This document shows, one piece after another, positions 44,271 through 56,100 of a stretch of 64,000 bases of DNA. How positions within the stretch are numbered: the stretch's first letter is position 1; every line of letters begins with the position of its first letter. The stretch comes from Marsupella aquatica (lineage: Eukaryota > Marchantiophyta). The stretch is from NCBI GenBank assembly GCA_973895155.1, contig OZ316899.1, forward strand, positions 434,001 to 498,000, in the 5' to 3' direction. The notes under the pieces are model-generated. The model made no database searches. It was not told the origin of the DNA and saw nothing but the letters and a program-made list of their open reading frames with translations. The translations under genes were made by a program, and so were the position numbers.

Positions 44271-45119
44271 ATGGAACCCGGGCCGAGGCCGGAGGTAAGG
44301 ACGCTGAGGGTGAAAACTCGATTAGGGTTAGGGCGCGTTAAGCGTCGGCGGCTAGGAAGGATCAACGGGAAGAAGGACCGGCAGAGGAGAGGGGTAAGGA
44401 GCGCTTGCAGGAGATGGTGGCTCATTTGCGAGCACGAACTAGGCAGACGACTACGGGAGGCCAACTACTGTCAGCTGCTTAGGCAAGCACTCGGGGAGAG
44501 AGTAGATACCGACGATCGACCTAAGAAGGGTATGAGCAACGTCAATCAAGCGGCACATTTCTGGGGATGCCTGTTCGAACGGGCAACTGAGTACATCAAG
44601 ACTTACGAGGACGAGGAATCAGAAAGAGCAGCTCGAGAACGGCAGGAGCTCGCTCGATTGTGGGAGCTGCAGAAGACAGCTTTCTTAGGAGGTGAACTCA
44701 TCAAGGACGAGTTCCTGTGGACGCCTACTTCCAATCAACTCGACGATCTTCTGTTTTGCAAAGACAGCGTCGTCGGCATCCGAGAGGCCATCAAGAACTG
44801 CAACGACATACACTGGGAATTAAAGGGTAGCACGGAAAGGTGGACCCAGGCAACGGTGCTAGGAGAAACCTCCACGGCAGCAGAGATGAAGAGGAAGGGA
44901 GCCGTCAACGATGAAGCCACCCCGGCAAAAAGAACGAGGTCGGCGGCACCAAAGAAGCCAGCCGAGCAGCAGAGCAGGAGGCAGGGAGAAGCCGAAGAGG
45001 AGGAGGTCGATCCCATCAAGGCCATTCCAACCAGGGATGACACCTGGAAGGGCTGGGCGGCAACCCTACGGAGTAGTCAATGGCTAGCAAGATGTACCTA
45101 CATCTGCGTCTTCGTGTAA
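44271..45119 (+). CDS. G2 module A, intact 282-codon frame
   Basis: The best preserved module A: open from ATGGAACCCGGG (44271) to beyond the end of the family homology (about 45066). The last ~17 residues are read from the adjoining Ty3 sequence in the wrong strand and are not original. Features: Arg-rich start (RLGLGRVKRRRLGRINGKKD), WWLICEHELGRRLREANYCQ, HFWGCLFERATEYIKTY, ELIKDEFLWTPTSNQLDDLL, a Lys-rich stretch (TPAKRTRSAAPKKP) and acidic EAEEEEVDPI. Fold and function are not recognised. The open frame may be chance preservation of a young copy. Confidence 0.5.
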   Translation: MEPGPRPEVRTLRVKTRLGLGRVKRRRLGRINGKKDRQRRGVRSACRRWWLICEHELGRRLREANYCQLLRQALGERVDTDDRPKKGMSNVNQAAHFWGCLFERATEYIKTYEDEESERAARERQELARLWELQKTAFLGGELIKDEFLWTPTSNQLDDLLFCKDSVVGIREAIKNCNDIHWELKGSTERWTQATVLGETSTAAEMKRKGAVNDEATPAKRTRSAAPKKPAEQQSRRQGEAEEEEVDPIKAIPTRDDTWKGWAATLRSSQWLARCTYICVFV

Positions 45120-46390
45120 CTGGAGTGAACGGCCCGATGTAATCGATGCCATATTTTTTGAATGGTGCAAGCGGAAGTACGGAAGTGAGAGGGTGGTTGT
45201 GGGTTCTTCTTGGGGTGCTAGCCTGTTGGCACAAATCGCACCCCTTAATAAAGCTTTGTACATCTTGATGTAACATAGGCCACCAATATCCCAAATCCAA
45301 GATCTTTTGGGCTGTTGTAAAGCCACAAAATGGCCTCCAGCTTCTTCCTCATGCAAGGCCCGCATAACAATGAGCGTCTCCTTGTACTCTAAGCAGCGTC
45401 GTAATTTCCTGTTAACTCCTTCCTTGTGTAAGTGCCCTTGTATCATGACATATGGTCCGGCTTTCCGTAGAAACACAGCGGCGGCCTCTTGATTGATGCC
45501 ATTGGGGATGTGGCCTGTTAAGAGGAAGGTGATCATTGAGCCATACCACGTGGGTGTTCCCACCCCTACGTGGAATAACTCCTCATCCGGAAAAGTATCA
45601 TTAATAGGCTGATCGACAGGTACACCATCCAGTCTTGAAAAGAAGTCGGCGTTGAGGTGTGCTTTTCCTGGCCAAACCCGAACCTTGTAGTTGAATTCCT
45701 GGAGGAGTAGCACCCACCGGGCTATCCCTCCCGTGACATCTGCTTTGTTGACCATGTACTTCAGGCTATCATGATCCGTGTGGAATATGACCTTATATCC
45801 GAGCAGATAGTGTCAGAGTTTCTTGCACGAGTAGATAATACCGAGAGCCTCTTGGTTGGTGGGGGAGTAATTTTTCTCTGCAGCAAAGAACTGAAGACTG
45901 GCGTAATAGATGGGGTGGTCACGATCGTCCTCGTCGAGCTGGCTCAGCACAGACCCAATGCAAAAACCGGAAACATCGACGTAAACATGGAATTCTTTAT
46001 TCCAATCCGGGGTAACCATGATGGGTGCTGTGATGAGTCGCCTGCAAAGTTCTTTGAAAGCAATCTGTCTTCGTGGTGTCTCCTCAATCGCAGCATCTCT
46101 CTTCATCATCTCTGTGAGAGGGAGTGCGATCTTAGCAAAATCTTTGATGAACCGGTGGTAATATCCTACGCAACCCAAGAAGGATCGTACCGCCTTTTGA
46201 TCTACGGGAAACACAACCGCCATCCATGCTGCGACCTTCTCTTGGTCCACTTTGATACCCCGTTTGGACACACGATGCCCGAGTAACACTCCCTCCTCTA
46301 CCCTGAAGAAACATTTGGCGGGATGCAATTTGAGATTAACCTTTTGGCATCGTTGTAGGGTACGTCGGAGATGTTCCCACTCCGCCAATC
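45067..46390 (-). pseudogene. Ty3/Gypsy pol fragment (RT end, RNase H, integrase start), third subfamily
   Basis: Minus-strand order: end of RT thumb (LHPAKCFFRVEEGVLLGHRV, FLGCVGYYHRFIKDFAKIAL), RNase H (EFHVYVDVSGFCIGSVLSQL, IYYASLQFFAAEKNYSP, a stop after SCKKL near 45813, then MVNKADVTGGIARWVLLLQE, NADFFSRLDG), integrase finger (HEEEAGGH) with a frameshift near 45310, then MDLGYWWPMLHQDVQSF and YGIDYIGPFTPVTR. It breaks off at ILLAIDYS, joined to module A at 45066/45067. The RT palm and everything upstream are missing. More divergent from the other Ty3 copies than they are from each other. Confidence 0.85.
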
Positions 46391-46400
46391 CAGGTCAGCA

Positions 46401-46660
46401 TGTGTTAGTGGCCGCCTCCTGGAGTTTGTTATACGGACCCGAGGAAGGGGCCCATTACACGCTCGCAACCCGGGCATGTGAATGGCGACCCGCCGCCGGC
46501 CCAAACACGAATGCCCCTTATTGACTAATGATTTCCTACTCATAATAGCTACCTAAATACTGTCGTTACTCTAATAATTACGGCCTAAGATACCCCTAAT
46601 GTGCGTGCTAAGTGCGGTTAGGCCGAATTACTCATTTCCCGCCGTACCGGCAGCGTCACA
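46401..46660. repeat. ~260 bp short repeat, copy 1
   Basis: Aligned along its length with 60115-60371: shared GGCCGCCT, TTTGTTATAC, ACACGCTCG, AACCCGGG, AATGCCCCTTATT and ACTAATGAT, then GTCGTTA, ACGGCCTA, CCCCTAA, GCGTGCTAAG, ending in GCGTCACA. On the minus strand it reads TGTGACGC...CTAACACA, like a short LTR. No matching flanking duplication was found for this copy. Confidence 0.75.
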
Positions 46661-46814
46661 CAATGTCACCGTGTTATCCTCTCGGGCTTGCTGGAGTGGT
46701 GCCGGGTTGCTTGGCGCCTATTGAGTCGTACCCTGCGGCCATCAATTCAGAGGAGGGTGAGCTTCCTCGTCTTCGGAGCTAATATTCACCGCATTCACCC
46801 ACAGATCATACTCG

Positions 46815-46952
46815 GAGAGGTGGTGCGACCGGTGGTGGGGATCGGCTTGGCTGAGGCCGAGGCGGTGTTGGTGCGGACACGGATTGGTGGGTGCCAGTTG
46901 CAGTTGGGGGAGGCGTCATTAGATTCAGGTAGTTCCTGGGGAAGTTGAGTGA
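46815..46952 (-). pseudogene. C-terminal part of an interrupted minus-strand reading frame
   Basis: Minus-strand frame NFPRNYLNLMTPPPTATG... followed by a Pro/Ser-rich tail ending RPQPSRSPPPVAPPLRV and a stop near 46815. Its upstream part lies at 59501-59860, on the other side of the Ty3 insertion; the frame is continuous when the insertion and one copy of AGTGA are ignored. The protein is not recognised. Confidence 0.5.
46948..46952. other. Target-site duplication AGTGA, left copy (right copy 59496-59500)
   Basis: AGTGA immediately precedes the 5' LTR (TGTGGGATGG, 46953) and immediately follows the 3' LTR end (...GTTTGACA, 59495). A five-base duplication is standard for Ty3 integrases. Confidence 0.95.
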
Positions 46953-47757
46953 TGTGGGATGGCTCAGTGTCAGCTAGTGTAGAGAAACATGACATTCTTT
47001 CGTTTAGAAGAGGAAATAGTTAGGGAAAAAGTTTTAGTGCTATCAGAGTAGCTAGGTTTAGGGCACTTAAGTAAGAAGGGAAGCTTAGTAGAGGTAAGAG
47101 GGAATTTTAGTTATGCAAAGTTATCTAGGGGTAAGCAAGTTACTATAGGAGGGGCAGGAAACTAGTTCCGTCCTTAGTTATAATAGGCGACTAAGTCGGG
47201 ACCGAAAAATGACCCGACACCGGACATCTTATTTTTGGCTGATATTTCTCCCATGGGTGCTGGGAGGTCCCTAGGGAACCCTGAAAAAGTATGAAGTCAA
47301 GTGGGGTCTTAACCTAGGAGTTATAAGTATTTTGGCAAAAATCAAAGTTACCAAATAGCGGGTCCCGGGAAAAATAGCTGATGGGTAAATGTAGGGGTTC
47401 CAAGTTTGGAAGTGGGTTAAGTATGGTCCCCTCTATCCCTAGAAACTTGTGGGACAACTTTGTCACACTTGGTTACTTTTTGGGAGCATCTCAAAGTTGA
47501 GAAGAATTTTGGAAGACATAAAGACTTGACCCTCTTTGCCTAATTTTAGAAAAGTTGTTATAGGGTTTTGTTTATATCTTAGTAAACCCGGACATAGTCC
47601 TATGTCCATAGAATCAGTGGAGCTACTCAGAAGTCCTTTTGGACTTATGTGTGAGTTTTGGAGGGGGGTCCAAAATCGCCCCAAAATGCTGTTTTTCCAA
47701 AAAAAAATGTATTTTTTTCTAAGTGTAAACCGCGTGGGCGACGATCACGCGGCGAGC

Positions 47758-47994
47758 ACGAGGCAAGGAGGAGCGAGCACGAGGCAAGGAGGAGCAAGCA
47801 CGAGGCTGGTGAGGACGTCAAGCACCGGGAGGCTGTCCAAAGGTGCTGCATGATTACTTGAGGAATCAATTGAGCACAAGGGCGGCTGAATTGAAGGAAG
47901 GGCGGCTGAATTGAAATGGCTGCTGCTGATTGAAGAAGCAAGGGCTGCTGCTGATTGAAGAAGCAAGGGCTGTTGCTGATTGAAGAAGCTATGG
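47758..47994 (+). repeat. Short tandem repeats in U3
   Basis: Three consecutive arrays: a ~21 bp unit (GCGAGCACGAGGCAAGGAGGA, three copies, about 47753-47813), a 20 bp unit (GGGCGGCTGAATTGAAGGAA type, two copies, about 47879-47918) and a 25 bp unit (CTGCTGCTGATTGAAGAAGC..., three copies, 47920-47994). The same arrays occur at +9353 in the 3' LTR. Confidence 0.85.
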
Positions 47995-49298
47995 CTGCTG
48001 AGAAGGAAAAGAGCTATGGCTGCAAATTAGGATCGCTGCTGGCTTTGAATTGGGAAGGCTGCTTGCTGCTATGACAGCTGCACACTAGATTAGAGGTGCT
48101 CCTACTAATCAGGCACGAGATGCTCATGAGAATTGGCTGGCTGCTGCCTTGATGCTGCTGAATTGAATGATGCTGCTGCTAGCTGCGAAATTGCAAAGGT
48201 GGGCAGCTACGAAATTGAGAAGAGAGACCTGCTTGACTGAGAAGGAATCAAGCTATGGTTGCTGCTGCTGTGCTTCAAATCTGCTGTTGTTGTGCTGTAA
48301 ATGCGCTGATGTGACTGTGCTGCTAGCTGCGAAATTGACTGTGTTGCTAGCGGCAAAATTGAAGAGGTGAGCTAGCTGCGAAATTGACTAGGCTGGCTGT
48401 GAGCTATGGTGGCTGTGAAATTGAGGGGCTGGCGGCTGATCAGCTGGACTGCTGCACAAGAAAGAATCCAATAGAGAATGCTGTGGTTTTAGATTGAATT
48501 CACGAGAGAGAAATGGCTGCAAACATTGCTGTCCTTACAATTTCTTCATAAGAAACATGAGTATAATGAGAGTGCTCTCCCCTCATGACACGTGGAATCC
48601 CCATAAGGGGCATGTAAGGTAAGTGTAATCGGGCCGCCGCTTACACCCGCTTTACACCAAAAACAGGCCTTGGGAGAATGGGCATAACTTTGGCTAGAGG
48701 TATCCGTTGGGGCCCAAATTTTTTTGTGCTGAGTTAGGGGAAGATAAGGCACCCCCTGGTGAAGGTGGAACCCCAGAAAAGTAATCACTCAAATATATTT
48801 TTAACCGAGGCCACGAGGGAGTCCCGACAACTTGCAAACCAAAGTCGGCATAGGGGAATGAATACCAGATTTAGGGGCTGACCTTTCTTGCACCCATACC
48901 ACTTGAGTTAGGCTCTAGAGAAGGGTACTTACCTTTGGCCAAAGGTGTAAGGCCATCAAGTTAAGAAAAGTAAATATAGGGGGTAGTTTACTTAGGGTAG
49001 TAAAGGGGTTACAAGTAAAATAAGGCCAACTTTGACTAGGCACAACTTGAGACTCACTCACTCTTTTTGCGAGCTTTCAAGTGGGTTGGTAAGCTGGTGA
49101 GGAGGACCATAAGTGGGAGTAGGTTTGGAAGTCAAAGCATACCACTCATGTGTGGCATATTCCAGGGCTTGGAAGGAGGCAAAATAGCAAGTAGTAGGGT
49201 GGGCTATGAACTATAGAGTTGGACTTTGTGTGTTAGGAGGACTTGGGGGAGGTATAGTTGGACCCCAGGTCAAGCTTGGTGTGATGTGGAAGGAGATA

Positions 49299-49308
49299 GT
49301 ATATAAGG
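49299..49308 (+). promoter_or_regulatory. LTR TATA box (copy in 3' LTR at 58652-58661)
   Basis: GTATATAAGG in U3, about 150 bp upstream of the AATAAA signal at 49456-49461 (58809-58814 in the 3' LTR). Transcription would start near 49330. The spacing fits LTR promoter plus polyadenylation organisation. Confidence 0.65.
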
Positions 49309-49519
49309 AGGAAGTTTTCATTTGTTAGGGACCGGGAGTCTCATCTCTTAAGTGAAATCTCTACCTTGCCAAGGTAGGGCTAAGCTTGAGAAAGGAGAGG
49401 TGGTCCATGCTTAGTGTGGAGAATGTGTAGTGAACTTTTGTTGTAAAGGTGATGCAATAAAAGGAGACTTACCAATCTTCATTGTGACCATTAAGTGTGA
49501 GTGCATTTGAAGTATATGA

Positions 49520-49870
49520 GAGCAAGAGAAGAGTCCATGCTATGGTATAATCTTGGTCTAAGCTTGAAGGGGATGTGCTAGTACAAAACCAAGGCCAAGG
49601 AGGCAAGGTTAAGGTATAGCATTACTTTGAGACTTAGAGAGGATTATAGCTTGAGGGTGGAAAGTACTTTGCTTGGTGTGTGGTGTTAACAAGAAGTAAG
49701 AACAAGAGGAAGAGTCCTTAGATAGAGGAGCCTTCTCTAGGGCTCAAAGGGGATGTGTGGACCCAAACCAAGGCCAGGGGGGCAAGGTTGAGGGGTAACA
49801 CTACTTTGAGGGTCTTGAGGAGACTTAAGCTTGAAGAGGAAAGTACTTTGGGTTCTTGGGTGTTTGTGTG
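49520..49870 (+). repeat. ~180 bp imperfect direct duplication in U5
   Basis: GAGTCC at 49531 and 49712, AAGGGGATGTG at 49567 and 49747, and AAAGTACTTT at 49661 and 49840 all repeat at an offset of 179-181 bp; CCAAGGCCARGGRGGCAAGG recurs in both. The copies differ by many substitutions, so the duplication predates this insertion. Also present in the 3' LTR. Confidence 0.85.
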
Positions 49871-50162
49871 AGAATCTACTCTAAGGTGACAGCTTGGAGC
49901 GGAGATCCCCCTTGCTGATCCTTGGAGTAGAGGAGAGGGGAAGGGGTGAGTACAAAAGTAGTCAAGGGGACTACCTCTCTAGAAGTGGAGAGTTGAAACT
50001 ACTTATGTATGGAGTGATTGGACATTGTAAGCACACTTCAGAAGTTTTGTCAATCCTTTGTGACCCTGGTATGACATGGAGCAGGTATTAGGTAGTCTTT
50101 TGGGGAGAAAAGCCGCTTAAGCTCCTTGACAAGTGTTTGACATAGAGTCCCACCCTTGTTTT

Positions 50163-50180
50163 TGGCGCCGCTGCCGGGGA
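50163..50180 (+). promoter_or_regulatory. Primer-binding site, tRNA-Asp-like
   Basis: TGGCGCCGCTGCCGGGGA would pair with the 3' end of plant tRNA-Asp at 17 of 18 positions (the usual complement has T at position 9). It starts 20 bp after the LTR end, a larger offset than the few bases usual for Ty3 elements. Confidence 0.8.
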
Positions 50181-50196
50181 CAACTCTTTACAGTTT

Positions 50197-53100
50197 TTGT
50201 TGGAGTGGAGCCACAAGACTTGGAGGTGTGTTTGCAGGTTTGCTGTTCAAGAGAAGAAGGGAGATAAGAAGGTGATTGTGAGTGGCATGCCCACTACAAG
50301 GAGTCAAGCACTAAAAGAAGCCTCTCTTAGTTTCAACTTTGGTGACCAGTTGGAGCAACCAGATTGGGTGGACATTCATTTGCAAGCTGAAGCGGAACCT
50401 GGTGTAGGGTGGAGTGATACATCTTCTTCCACTACCAACACAAGTGAAGATCAAGAAGCAGCCATGGTGGTGACTCAAAGAGCAAGATTTCAGTACAAGA
50501 CATTCCATGGCAAGCCCAAGGAGGATCCTGATGCTTGGTTGGAGGACTTCATTGGGACAGCCCAAGCCAATGGAGAGTTTGATATTAAGTTGACCACTTT
50601 GGCGGGGGTCTTGAGAGGAGAAGCAAGACCTTGGTTCAATAGCCTATCAAATGCCATCAAGAATGATTGGGATGCCTTCAAGCTAGCATTCTTGCAGGAG
50701 TTTAGGAAGGTGGGAGAAGAATCGGAAGCTCTGATCAAGATGGGAGAGATCAGAATGGGATCCAAGGAGTCAGTAAGGAGGTTTCTGCAAAGGTTTCAAA
50801 GGTTAGCTACCAAGCTTGACCCCAGACCAGTAGACTCCATGTTGTTGGCTTGGTTTGTGGCAAGCCTACCCAAGAAGATGGGTGTCTCAGTAAGGCAATC
50901 TCACCCTAATACGTTGGATGAGGCCATTGAGGCGGCTCAGTCTTATAGGAGTGCTGAGATCTCTAGTTCCAAGAGTAGGAGAAAGAAGAAGCGATTTGCT
51001 TATAGTGATTCTTCTTCTAGCTCAAGTGAATCAAGTAGTTCAGTTGAGGATACTTCTGAGTCGGAATCTGAGGAGAGTAGTTCCAGTTCTGATTCAGAAT
51101 CTGATTCTGAGGAGGACTCCGAGAAGAAGAAGAAGAAGAAGAAGAAGAAGGCAAAGAGAAAAAGCGACCAGAAGAGGAGAGCCAGCAAGAAGAAGCCAGG
51201 TGGTAAGCACCACAAATCTGCAACCTTCAACTTGGTGGAAGGTTCTACACCAGCAACCAAGGAGAAGAAGGTGATGGATAACAAGATGAGTGAGATCACC
51301 AACCAACTCAAGGCCCTATCAGTTCACTTTGCTGGTGTGCAACCTGATAGGAGAAAAGTGCCGGTGAATAGAGCCCATGTATGGTGTGTCAAGTGCAAGA
51401 GTTTTGGCCATACACCTCAAGAGTGTCAAGGTTGGAGGAATCAAGTTCAGTATGTCAATGAAGAGTCCAACGATGTTTATCAAGCAAGTGAAGTGGTGGA
51501 CTACTTCTATGAAGAAGCCCCGGAGATGGTGTACCAGATTTCAGGAGGCCCAAGAACTTTGCAAGGAAGACCAGCTCCACCCATGGCACCTCAACTGATG
51601 CCTGGTCTTCAACCAAGGATGGTGGATCAAATGGGACCTCAAGGACCTGGGGGAGTGGCAAGAACTACCGTGGTGATCTGCTGGAACTGTCAAAAACCAG
51701 GGCACTATTCCAACAGTTGCCCCGAACCAAGGAGGCAGGGACAAGGAGCTCCCTATCCTCTTTGTGCTGTGTGCAAAAGGGAGGGTCATACCACAGCCAA
51801 CTGTCCTATTGGATCTGCTGCCAAGATGATGATAGGAAGGATAGAAGCACCACCACCAGCGGTTGCCAAGGCTCCCGGTGAAGCCACAGTGAACTTCTTG
51901 AGTATGGAGTGGCAAGAGGAGGCCAAAGATGGAGTGACACAAGTTGCTGGTGGGGAGAACCAGCCAGATCTACCAGGAATGGAGACACCTGAGGAGGAAG
52001 CTGTGTGTTACAAGGTGTCTACCAGGTCCACAAGAAAGAAGGAAAGAGTGGAAGAGAGGAAGAAGAGGAAGGAGAGAAAGGAGCACTCAACGGAGTCACC
52101 AATCGAAGTTGAAGTTGGAGCAGAAGTTCAAGTCCCACCAGCTGAAGATAGTGACTACAAGAGAGACCATCCGAAGCTCTTCTATCCCAAGGTGAATGAG
52201 GAAGTCAAGAGGCAACTAGAGGAGATGGAGGCTAAGGAGCATCAAGAGGCCATCAACAAAGACCTGAAGGTTGCTAAAGCTTTGAAGGAAAAAGCTGAGG
52301 TGGAAGAGAAGAAAGAGACCAGCAAGGTACCCTCTTATGACATCAAGAAGGATGTGAAAGATTGTTTGGTTACTGCTACAGTGGGGCAGCTGATCAAAGA
52401 CAACCCTTTGTATAGGAGGCAACTGAAGGAGATGTTGGTAGGAAGGAGAAGAAGGAAGCTTCCAAAGGTTGGTACCCCAGCTGATGTGATGATGGTTTGT
52501 GAAGACCTTGGAGCACCTGAGATTGATGTTCAAGTAAATGGGTGTGTACTCTCGTATGTACCAGTTGATGGAGGCTCAGGTGTGAATATCATGATTGAGG
52601 CTACTGCCCAACAACTAGGTTTCAAGAAACTTCAGCCAACAGCAAGGACAATGAGGCTAGCAAATGGAGCAAGAGTGCTACCGGTGGGGACACTTACTCA
52701 AGTACCTACTCTCATTGGGGGGCAGGAGTTCTTGTTGAATTACTTGGTGATGAGACCAGCAAGGCCATCTACTTACCCAATCTTGATTGGGAGGCCTTGG
52801 CTATATGGAGCCAAAGTAGTGTCTGATTGGGGCAAGAAGGAGTTTAGGTTTGGCAAACCAGCCACTTCAGTTTCATGGGGTCATGACAAGCATCAAGGAG
52901 AGACTACTGATGAGTTGGATGAATATGATTCTGAACTTTCCGATGAGTTGAGTACCAAATCTGAATCTGATGAGGATGAGGTATACATGTTGAACATGGT
53001 GAGCCAATGGACTGAAGAAGAAGTGTTTGGAGAGGAGCAAGAGCAGGAGGCTCTTACCAGCCATTCACCTCTGCCCAGTCTCAGTGAAGTGACCAGTCTC

Positions 53101-56100
53101 GAGGAGGTGAAGCAGGCTGAGACCTCAGCCAAGGAGAGCAACCAAGAAGACACTATCACAATGGCTCAGGAGGTTGATCAGACCAGCAAGGGTGCTGCCC
53201 AAGTTGAGATCAAGACAAGGAGTAATGACCAGAGTTTAAAGGCTAAGCACTTAGCCTTGTTAAAGCTCAAGATAAAGGAGCTAGAGGACCAATTGAAGGC
53301 TGCAAACTCAGAGGAGGATGAGACTCAGGAAGACCAGCATTCAAGCAAGGAGAAGGAGGAGTTAAGTGCTGAAAATGCACCCGTCTATGGAGGCATGAGG
53401 TTGGCACAACTTGAGGGCACTTTTGACTCCACAATGAGGAACAAGATGGAGGTGATTCGAGCTGAGCAGTACAGAACCATCTCTGTCCAGCAAGACAAGA
53501 CCTTCAACTTGGGAAATGCCCTGGGATCAGGTGAAGAGAAAACTATCCAAGATTTGCTAGGTGAATATGTGGATGTGTTTGCTTGGAGTCACTTGGATCT
53601 TACTGGTGTAAACCCTGAACTTGGTGAGCATAGAATCGACTTGATGCTAGGAGCTTCACCTGTGAGACAAAGGCAATATCGGATGAATCCCAAGTACTCC
53701 TTGATGGTGAAGGAAGAGATAGACAAATTGCTGGAAGCAGGTTTCATCTATCCTGTGTTGAATAGTGAGTGGGTTTCTCCAATTGTCATAGTACCAAAGA
53801 AACCAGGCTTGGATGGTAAGCCTAAGATCCGAGTTTGCCAAGACTTTAGGAAACTCAATGAGGCCACTAAGAAGGACCACTATCCCATTCCATTTACTGA
53901 TATGGTACTTGATTTAGTAGCTGGTTGGGAAGTGTATAGCTTCCTAGATGGGTACTCAGGTTACAACCAGATTTGGATAAGGAAGGAGGACCAGTTGAAG
54001 ACAGCCTTTACTACTGAGTGGGGGATTTATGCCTTTCGGAGGATGCCTTTTGGTCTTTGTAATGCCCCTGGTATGTTCCAAAGGTTGATGATGAATATCT
54101 TTCATGACTACTTGAGAAAGTTCTTGGAAGTATTCATAGATGACTTTGCTGTTTTTGGAAGGGGGAAGGACCATGTTGAACATTTGAGGATGACCTTCCA
54201 AAGATGTAGGGAAGTTGGTTTGAAGCTTCACCCAGGGAAGTGCTTCTTTGGTGTGGAAGAAGGGATACTACTTGGCCACAAGGTATCCAAGAAGGGCATA
54301 GAAGTGGACCAAGAGAAGGTTGCTGTTTGGATGGCTGTCAAGTTTCCAACTTCAGTGACAGAGTTGAGGGGATTCTTGGGATGTTTAAACTACTATAGAA
54401 GGTTCATTAAGGACTTTGCTAAAGTAGCTTTACCCCTAACCAGCATGCTTAAGAAGGGGGCTGAGGTTGAACCCTCAGTTGAGAGGCTAGCAAGTTTTCA
54501 GGAGTTGAAGAACAGGTTGGTTGAAGCCCCTATCTTGATAGCACCAGATTGGAGTAGAGAATTTCATGTGTATGTGGATGTGTCTGGCTTTTGTATTGGT
54601 GTGGTGCTTAGTCAACTTGATGACCAGAATAGGGATCACCCTATCTACTTTGCAAGTAGACTATTGGCACCAGCTGAAAAGAATTACTCACCAACCGATA
54701 GAGAAGCTCTAGGAATCATCTACTCTTGTAAGAAGTTTAGGCACTACTTGTTGGGCTATAAGGTGGTCTTTCATACTGATCACAATGCTCTCAAGTATAT
54801 GGTGAATAAACCTGATGTAACTGGTAGAGTGGCAAGGTGGATCTTGTTGCTCCAAGAGTTTGATTATGAGGTGAGGGTCAGGCCTGGTAAGAAGCATGGG
54901 AATGCAGACTTCTTCTCAAGGATTGAAGGAGAAGAGGACTTGAAGGAGGTGGATGATCAGTTTCCAGATGAAGACCTCTTTCATGTGGGAAGTGGAGGAG
55001 ATACATGGTATTTGGATATCATCCAATTTCTTCTCACAACCCGGCTACCAAGAGATTTGAACCAAGAGGAGGCTGCTGTTTTCCTGAGAAAAATCAGACC
55101 TTACTTATTGGTGAAGGGTGTCCTTCACAAGGAAGGAGTTGATGGGAGACTAAGGAGGTGTTTGGAGAAGAAGGAAATCTCCATTGTGATGAGAGCTATG
55201 CATGAGGAGGAGGCTGGTGGCCATTATGCAAGTGCAACAACAGCAAGGAAAATTCTTGATGCAGGGTATTGGTGGCCAACACTTCATAAGGATGTAAGTC
55301 TTTTTGTGAGGGGATGTGACCCTTGCCAAAGGACAGGTAAGCCAGCTCACTCAAGGCATCACCCTCTTACCACCATCTTACCTCTTGCACCTTTTGAGAA
55401 GTGGGGTATAGATTTCATAGGTCCCATCACTCCTGTGACCAGGTCTAGAAGGAATCGATACATCCTTCTTGCAACTGATTATGCTACTAAGTGGGTAGAG
55501 GCAAGACCAACCAGCAAGGATAATGCTCTCACAGTAGCAAGGTTCATGTATCAACAGATTTTTACCAGATTTGGGCCACCTCTAGAGCTGGTTAGTGATA
55601 GGGGGACTCACTTCTTGAATGAAGTTGTGGAGGAGCTCACTAACCATTACTTGATTAAGCATAGGAAGACCACCCCCTATCACCCCAAGGCCAATGGATT
55701 AACGGAGAGAGCTAATGGCATCATTGGCAAGATCTTGAACAAAACCGTGGCGGCACACAAGACTGATTGGGATGACAAATTATACTCAGCTGTGTACTCC
55801 TACAACCTTGCTTTCAAGACCACAACCGGCCATAGTCCTTTCTACCTAGTATTTGGACAACACTCCCTTGTACCTGTTGAGTTTGAAGTGCCTACTTTGA
55901 GGGTAAGTGTGGAGGAGAGAATGGAGGCTGACCAGAGTTTAATGGAGAGAGCTTACCAGCTGGAGGAGTTGGAGGAAATCCGGGAAGAGGCAAGCAAGCA
56001 AGTGAAGAAGAAGCAAGCTCAAGTGAAGCAACATCATGACAAGAAGTTGAAGAAGCCAACTTCTTTACTTGCTGGACAACTGGTATTACTCTATGACAGT

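Larger units (their letters stand above)
42332..45066 (+). mobile_element. G2-family locus: leader-A / B / leader-A
   Basis: The leader TGATGCCTAGCC begins at 42332 and again at 44158, 1,826 bp apart. Layout: leader + module A (42332-43236), module B (43241-44157), leader + module A (44158-45066). This repeats the layout at 18244-21257, including the final truncation just after GWAATL. The two A copies would be positioned like ~0.9 kb LTRs around a short internal region. No matching 5 bp duplication was found outside (TACTG on the left, GGAGT on the right). Confidence 0.6.
46953..50142 (+). repeat. 5' LTR (3,190 bp)
   Basis: Starts TGTGGGATGGCTC, ends AAGTGTTTGACA. U3 is very long (about 2.37 kb) and contains GCTGCTG-rich short repeats. 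TATATAA lies at about 49300-49306 and AATAAA at 49456-49461, so R would be roughly 49330-49480 and U5 about 660 bp. Small frames inside it are duplicated in the 3' LTR and have no recognisable product. Confidence 0.95.

Noticed and set aside
47536-48370. Small frames in the Ty3 LTR (105, 67, 98 and 73 codons), each duplicated in the 3' LTR
   Set aside because: They come from short tandem repeats (GCTGCTG, GCGAGCACGAGG) and have no conserved plan; duplication only reflects the two LTRs.
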